DNA from: Miscanthus floridulus | Taxonomy: Eukaryota > Streptophyta > Magnoliopsida > Poales > Poaceae | DNA length: 64,000 nt | Assembly: GCF_019320115.1 (NCBI RefSeq) | Contig: NC_089593.1 | Span: 35,163,835 to 35,227,834 of the forward strand | Direction of reading: 5' to 3' | Notes under the pieces: generated by a model | Told to the model about the DNA's origin: nothing | Seen by the model: the letters and a program-made list of their open reading frames with translations, nothing else | Databases searched by the model: none | Position numbers and translations under genes: made by a program | Part shown: positions 60,096 to 64,000 of the stretch, piece by piece | Layout: every line of letters begins with the position of its first letter | How positions within the stretch are numbered: the stretch's first letter is position 1

Positions 60096-61820
60096 AAGAA
60101 TCTCGTCCCGAGATTCGAATCTAGAAGTAGAAAAGGGGAAACGCGATTACATTCCGTAGATCAGGGACTACACGAAAGATTACACGACTTCGAATACTAA
60201 ACCACACGGGGAGCTCGGGATACATGGTTAAGAGCAACTTGATACAACCAAGACCTACTCCCAAAGTCGGGATAGACGAGGGCAATGGAGAAACAACAGT
60301 AAGATGATTATCCAAAACATGGCGTAGCACCAACAGATCCAGAAACAGTCGACGGAGAAGTAAAACATCGTGAATCCTAAGATTGACTACCCAAAAAGGG
60401 AAATTGAACTTCTTCGACGAATCGGATCCTTCCTTCTTCTCAGATCACACTATCACCTAAGACAGACGAACATAGCTTCACAACATCGACTGGATTTCGT
60501 AGTTCTGCTCCAAAGGTGAGGGGAAATGGGGATGAAGGAGAAAAGCAAGGACCAAGGGTATTTATAGAGGCGAACGAAGAGGGGAAAGCAACACACCAGA
60601 GTGGAGATAAGATTGGACATGTTGCGCTCCCTGCGTGAGCGACGGAGGGGGAAATAAAGGAGAAGAGAGGAGGTCCGCGCGATGAGGCAGGCGTGCGGGC
60701 GGTCGTGTCACCAAAAGAAGAAGGAAAAGAAGGGAAATGGGGGGTCCGGTACGGGAACGAGGCGCGAGAGTCGGGAGCCGACCGGATGCTGGAAAAGGAG
60801 CAACGCACAGTGCACAAAGACGGTGTGCACTGCACGATGCCACGGTCATGTGAAAACGGGACAATAATGGACCCGACATCGACGGCGTTCGTAGGACACG
60901 CAGCGAATAACCCGGCATGCGTAGCACGGTCAACTAAGCACAGGGCTTGGGACAAAACGTCCACTCTGACTTTTACAACTACTCCCGACCATCCACTGCT
61001 GACCTTCCTTGACCACATCCGTCTTTTCTGTAAACCCAGATCATGTCATACTTCCTTTCTCCAAACCATCTCCTTTTTACCTTGAAAGACACTTTTGCAT
61101 CCCCATTATGGATTTCCCGTTTGAACACCCGAACATTTTCAAGGAGAAAAACTTTAAAACAAACAGTACGGCGGTGTAACTTGGTAAAGGTACTTGGTTA
61201 ACAACCTCGATACCAGCGCGTGCCGAGCAGCGTCACATGTGGCAGCTGTTCCACATGGAGCCCTCGGTTTCGTCGCGGCACCATAAGCTTTTAACCAGGC
61301 AACTATCACCAACTTACATGCCATGAAGGCAGTGGGGTCATAGACCACAGAGTAAGGGGTATCGCAAGGGAAAAATTCAAACAACAAAAGTTCCCTTCAC
61401 AACAAGGGACAAGGAGTTCAAATCCAACGACGGATTTGTTTTAAAAAGATTCAAGTGTTCTGTTGGGACATCCACAATTAGTCGATACAGTGTCTGATAA
61501 CACCCTATCACGGCTGATCTGCTGGTATCTGAATGTCAACTTCTCTTGTAACTCACTTATCATCGCCCTTGAAAACTTAGAGCAAGCCTAACAAGACTTT
61601 AAAGTAAATGAACGCAATAAACACAGCGAAATAATTAAAATGCATGTTCCAACGATCTTATATGGTACAACGTACAGACATTCAGGCTCACGTTCACGGC
61701 CTAGCATTCACCTACGGTCGAACGAGCTCAACAACTACGGACGACAACAACGACAAGAGTACAATATAGGGGGACAGCAACGAAAAACACTACTACTACG
61801 GGTATAGCATCCCAAGGCAA
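60096..61820 (-). other. Element E internal region 3' of the ORF, no gene established
   Basis: This 1.7-kb stretch has no recognised domain. A second TATA box (60560-60566, - strand) is followed by about 480 bp reaching the LTR, with only short ORFs, among them one of 70 codons at 60121-60333 (MVLRHVLDNHL). The longest - strand ORF (60440-61018) spans the TATA box, so it is unlikely to be the translated product. Confidence 0.5.
60560..60566 (-). promoter_or_regulatory. Second TATA box in Element E interior
   Basis: The - strand reads CTCTATAAATACCC, a textbook plant TATA box, followed by a pyrimidine-rich leader-like stretch (CTTTTCTCCTTCATCCCC). Its transcript would run toward the 3' LTR. 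Confidence 0.5.
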
Positions 61821-62660
61821 CTAGTCTACATCCTCACGGGGCAACGGCTGAGTGAGAGGAACCAAGGACTCTTCTTCTGACACTTCCGAAGGTGGAGGTG
61901 CGGGCGGTACTGCAACACCGGTTCTTCTTCTCTCGGGCGGGTGGATAGGGATCCCTTCCAAGATCGGGGCATCCTGCCTTTCAGCAGCCAGCGTCCTTCG
62001 CTCGGCCCTGGTGACAAGATAGGCCACCCGCAACTGATGAACATGCCGGTCTTCGGCCTCCATTAGAGTTTCCTCCATGGTGGCCTCTCGGCTCTCAGCA
62101 GCTGCAGCGCTGGCATGCGCTTCGGCGAGCTGCACCTGGAGCATCCGGTTGAAGACCTCGGCTTCCTCGGCGCGCCGAAGGCACGCCCTCAGCTCCAAGG
62201 CTTGACGGTCGTACTGCTCATCCAGAGCGAGCAGGTACATGGTCAAGTGCACCACGGTGGGACTGTCCTCTTGCACATCCCGTCCTTGCAAAGCCTCCAT
62301 GCGGGCCCTCCATGCCCGCCGATTCTTGTCCAAAGGAGGAAAGAACCGCATGGGAGTACGAGCAATGGGCTCCTCATAGATCTGGCAGAGGTACCGCAAG
62401 GCTTTGCGGGCCACAACCTGGTAGGTGTCGACGAAGCGAAACCCGGTTGCGGTCACACTCCAGGCTTCGGTGAGGTCGGGGAACTCTTCACTCTTCCCGA
62501 TGTAGACGGTAACCTCACACTGCTCGGTGCCATGCTCCTCATACTCACGGCCCTCATACTCGGGGCGATCATTGACTCCGAGCTTTTGCAGGGTGGCATG
62601 CAGGATTCTGGGAAAACCCTCAACGTTCAGGCAGTAGGTACTAACCCAGGCTCCTGCCAT
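61821..62660 (-). CDS. Element E ORF: 279-aa protein of unknown function, intact
   Basis: Uninterrupted from ATG at 62660 (context AAAGATGGCA, good for plants) to the stop at 61821. The N-terminal 110 residues look globular, with EGREYEEHGTEQCEVTVYIG (about 36-55) and WSVTATGFRFVDTYQVVARKALRYL (parts near 67-91). Residues about 140-230 are rich in Ala, Glu, Arg and Leu (ELRACLRRAEEAEVFNRMLQ) and should form a long coiled coil. The tail from about 232 is Pro-rich and acidic (PPAPPPSEVSEEE). No zinc knuckle, protease or polymerase motif and no signal peptide. It is not a recognisable Gag. It has the same orientation as the element and a TATA box 108 bp upstream. It could be a structural partner, a regulator or a captured host gene; I recall similar retrotransposon-linked grass proteins but cannot confirm. 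Confidence 0.75.
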   Translation of the reverse strand: MAGAWVSTYCLNVEGFPRILHATLQKLGVNDRPEYEGREYEEHGTEQCEVTVYIGKSEEFPDLTEAWSVTATGFRFVDTYQVVARKALRYLCQIYEEPIARTPMRFFPPLDKNRRAWRARMEALQGRDVQEDSPTVVHLTMYLLALDEQYDRQALELRACLRRAEEAEVFNRMLQVQLAEAHASAAAAESREATMEETLMEAEDRHVHQLRVAYLVTRAERRTLAAERQDAPILEGIPIHPPERRRTGVAVPPAPPPSEVSEEESLVPLTQPLPREDVD

Positions 62661-62767
62661 CTTTGGCGGTGGTTACAAGGAAGGCTGAGCGAAAAGCTAG
62701 CTCAAAGGAAAAGCTAAGCGAGCTAAAGTGCGCCGAGTGGTGGTACCAATGGCTAAGCCAGGTTCTA

Positions 62768-62775
62768 CTTATAAA
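62768..62775 (-). promoter_or_regulatory. TATA box of the 279-aa ORF
   Basis: The - strand reads CTTTATAAGTAGAACC 108 bp before the ATG at 62660 and about 650 bp inside the 5' LTR. It would give a leader of roughly 75 bases without an upstream ATG except in GCCATTGG-type context. Confidence 0.6.
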
Positions 62776-62780
62776 GGTGG

Positions 62781-63418
62781 AGCGTTCGGTGGTCCTGGCG
62801 CGGTTCACCAGGGTTCCCGCGTGATATCACTACGGCGGATCGACCAAATTCCACGAGTTCGAGGCGAGCGACGTGCGATGCCATTACTGACTAGTACGAC
62901 TGCAGGGCAAGGGTCCGACAAGAGCGCAGAAAGGGGTATGGGGAGACGTGGGTCACGACTGGCGCGAACCATGGACGAACGCGAAACATGAAGCCACAGT
63001 TCAGACCTAACTCTAGAACAGGACGAGTCAGTCGCGCATAATACGACACGCGTGACCCTATGGATGGCGTATCTGCAAGTAATATGAGTACTACAATGCA
63101 CGGGCAGGATATGCATGAATGCACGTCCTATACGTCCTTTCACTGTTGCCACATATAGGGCAACCGTTCTCAGAGTTTTGGCACATCGTTCTCTCCCTGT
63201 AACTAGCCGATACTATCGGACTATGCTCGAGTCAGTGTACCTGTAGAAAACTTGATCAAGCCTATCTGAGTCAGCAGAGTGCCATCTATCCTGGATACAT
63301 AACCATAGTAATAGGGCTACTTATATAACTTCGCATGCAAACGTCCTAACTTTTTGCAACAATAGGTTGTCAAATTTTAGTTTAGAAAAGGTTTTCGAAG
63401 CTTTATTTCCTCATTTAT
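62781..63418 (-). other. Element E 5' untranslated interior
   Basis: Between primer site and ORF promoter. No gene recognised. ORFs at 62728-62991 and 62805-63152 are opposite-strand shadows of each other. Confidence 0.5.
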
Positions 63419-63430
63419 GCTCTGATACCA
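63419..63430 (-). other. Element E primer-binding site (tRNA-iMet type)
   Basis: The - strand reads TGGTATCAGAGC two bases after the LTR end, the standard complement of the initiator methionine tRNA 3' end used by many plant LTR retrotransposons. Confidence 0.9.
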
Positions 63431-63432
63431 CC

Positions 63433-64000
63433 TGTGGCAGAACCGCCTAATTTAATGCCTCACAGGAGTGCTTGTCTTCCATTAGACACTAAGCACTCAG
63501 GGGAGAACACTAGATTACTCGGTTCCGTCGGACACACCCCAGGGGAGAACCCGAAAATCCACATTTTTGCCACCAGAATCACAAATGAGAGAATAAAGCT
63601 TACATCATCCGTAACCATTTCTTACATCACTTTTAATACAATATCAGAGTATAATATTTATTAATATAACAGCGGAATGAAATCATGTTATCAGAGTTAT
63701 AAATAATTTAATTGAACAGCGGAATAGAAATATGTGAACAGAGTTACAGCGGAAATAAACATCTATTAATGACATGATGAGTTATTGATATATAGCAACT
63801 ATGACAACCGATTGTAAAACTTTCTTTTATAAAAGCATTTAGTGAGAGTTATAAATAAAGACTACGATCGCAGCGTAAAGGAATCCTCGCTGAGCCCACC
63901 AGGAGGTATCCACACACAAGAGTCAGCTCTAGCATCCACCTATCACCTGCAACAGGGGAAATAAAACCCTGAGTACTCAATTGTACTCAGCAAGACTTAC
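63433..64000 (-). repeat. Element E 5' LTR, first 568 bp in + coordinates (partial)
   Basis: Identical, as far as read, to 55588-56155. Continues beyond the window; the outer end and the right target duplication are not visible. Confidence 0.9.

Larger units (their letters stand above)
55588..64000 (-). mobile_element. Element E: young, pol-less large-LTR retrotransposon (continues past window)
   Basis: LTRs start at 55588 and 63433. The interior (60080-63432) is only 3.35 kb and holds no gag, protease, RT, RNase H or integrase. A tRNA-iMet-type primer site and a purine tract are both intact, so the element could be mobilised by enzymes from an autonomous relative. Such elements are called large retrotransposon derivatives when they carry no genes; this one keeps an intact ORF (61821-62660). 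LTR identity over the compared part indicates a recent insertion. Confidence 0.85.

Noticed and set aside
60440..61018. 192-codon - strand ORF
   Set aside because: Spans a strong TATA box on the same strand and has no recognisable content; composition-driven.
62115..62717. 200-codon + strand ORF
   Set aside because: Antisense shadow of the 279-aa ORF, which has better start context, a TATA box and plausible protein composition.
1..64000. tRNA, rRNA or other structural RNA genes
   Set aside because: I looked for tRNA-like B-box and anticodon-stem patterns and saw only primer-binding sites. A covariance-model scan was not possible.

Overview
This is nuclear DNA from a plant, almost certainly a grass. 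The transposon set (CACTA elements with CACTAC termini, a Stowaway MITE, Tat-lineage Ty3/gypsy with antisense extra genes, a copia element with an ACCGGAC-rich LTR, a gypsy-type element with 4.5 kb LTRs) is what I associate with panicoid grasses of the sorghum/sugarcane/Miscanthus type. That placement is inference from family resemblance, not a database result. Nothing looks bacterial: there are spliced exons, TATA boxes and AATAAA signals, and no operons.

Layout. 1-3298: right part of a CACTA (En/Spm) element with a decayed Transposase_24-type gene and subterminal repeats, inserted in a large LTR remnant (3302-6690, + orientation). 6691-11580: small repeats (a GC-rich block, a 189-bp tandem duplication, a Stowaway MITE, a TIR element, a CACTA end). 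11623-13045 (-): the only likely host gene, a secreted protein built almost wholly of PKPEP-type repeats, with a TATA box, a poly(A) signal and one apparent frameshift. 13200-15530: no recognised gene. 15535-34568: nested retrotransposons. A 15.2-kb Tat-type element (Tat-A, - orientation) sits inside the LTR of an older element (LTR halves 16305-17211 and 32370-33067). Tat-A carries decayed gag, protease, RT, RNase H and integrase on the - strand. Near its 3' end, on the + strand, are two spliced antisense genes: one with a plant-mobile-domain-like region, and one with its own TATA box and poly(A) signal.

34569-55272 is a 10,352-bp block present twice in direct tandem with no difference found. 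Each unit holds a decayed gypsy gag-like region, a 77-bp minisatellite, a spliced coiled-coil gene fragment, a 118-bp tandem duplication, a Tat LTR (Tat-B) with a fold-back MITE in it, the 5' exon of the Tat-B antisense gene, and a copia LTR plus 3' end.

55588-64000 (runs off the window) is a young-looking non-autonomous LTR element in - orientation. Its 4,492-bp LTRs are identical over the 568 bp that can be compared. It has a tRNA-iMet-type primer site and a purine tract, no gag-pol, and one intact 279-codon ORF preceded by its own TATA box.

The points most worth a second look are the exact 10.35-kb duplication, the pol-less element with its intact ORF, the antisense gene pair of the Tat elements, and the fact that premature stops in Tat-A are nearly all TAG, with some TGA, as expected from deamination of methylated CHG and CG sites.
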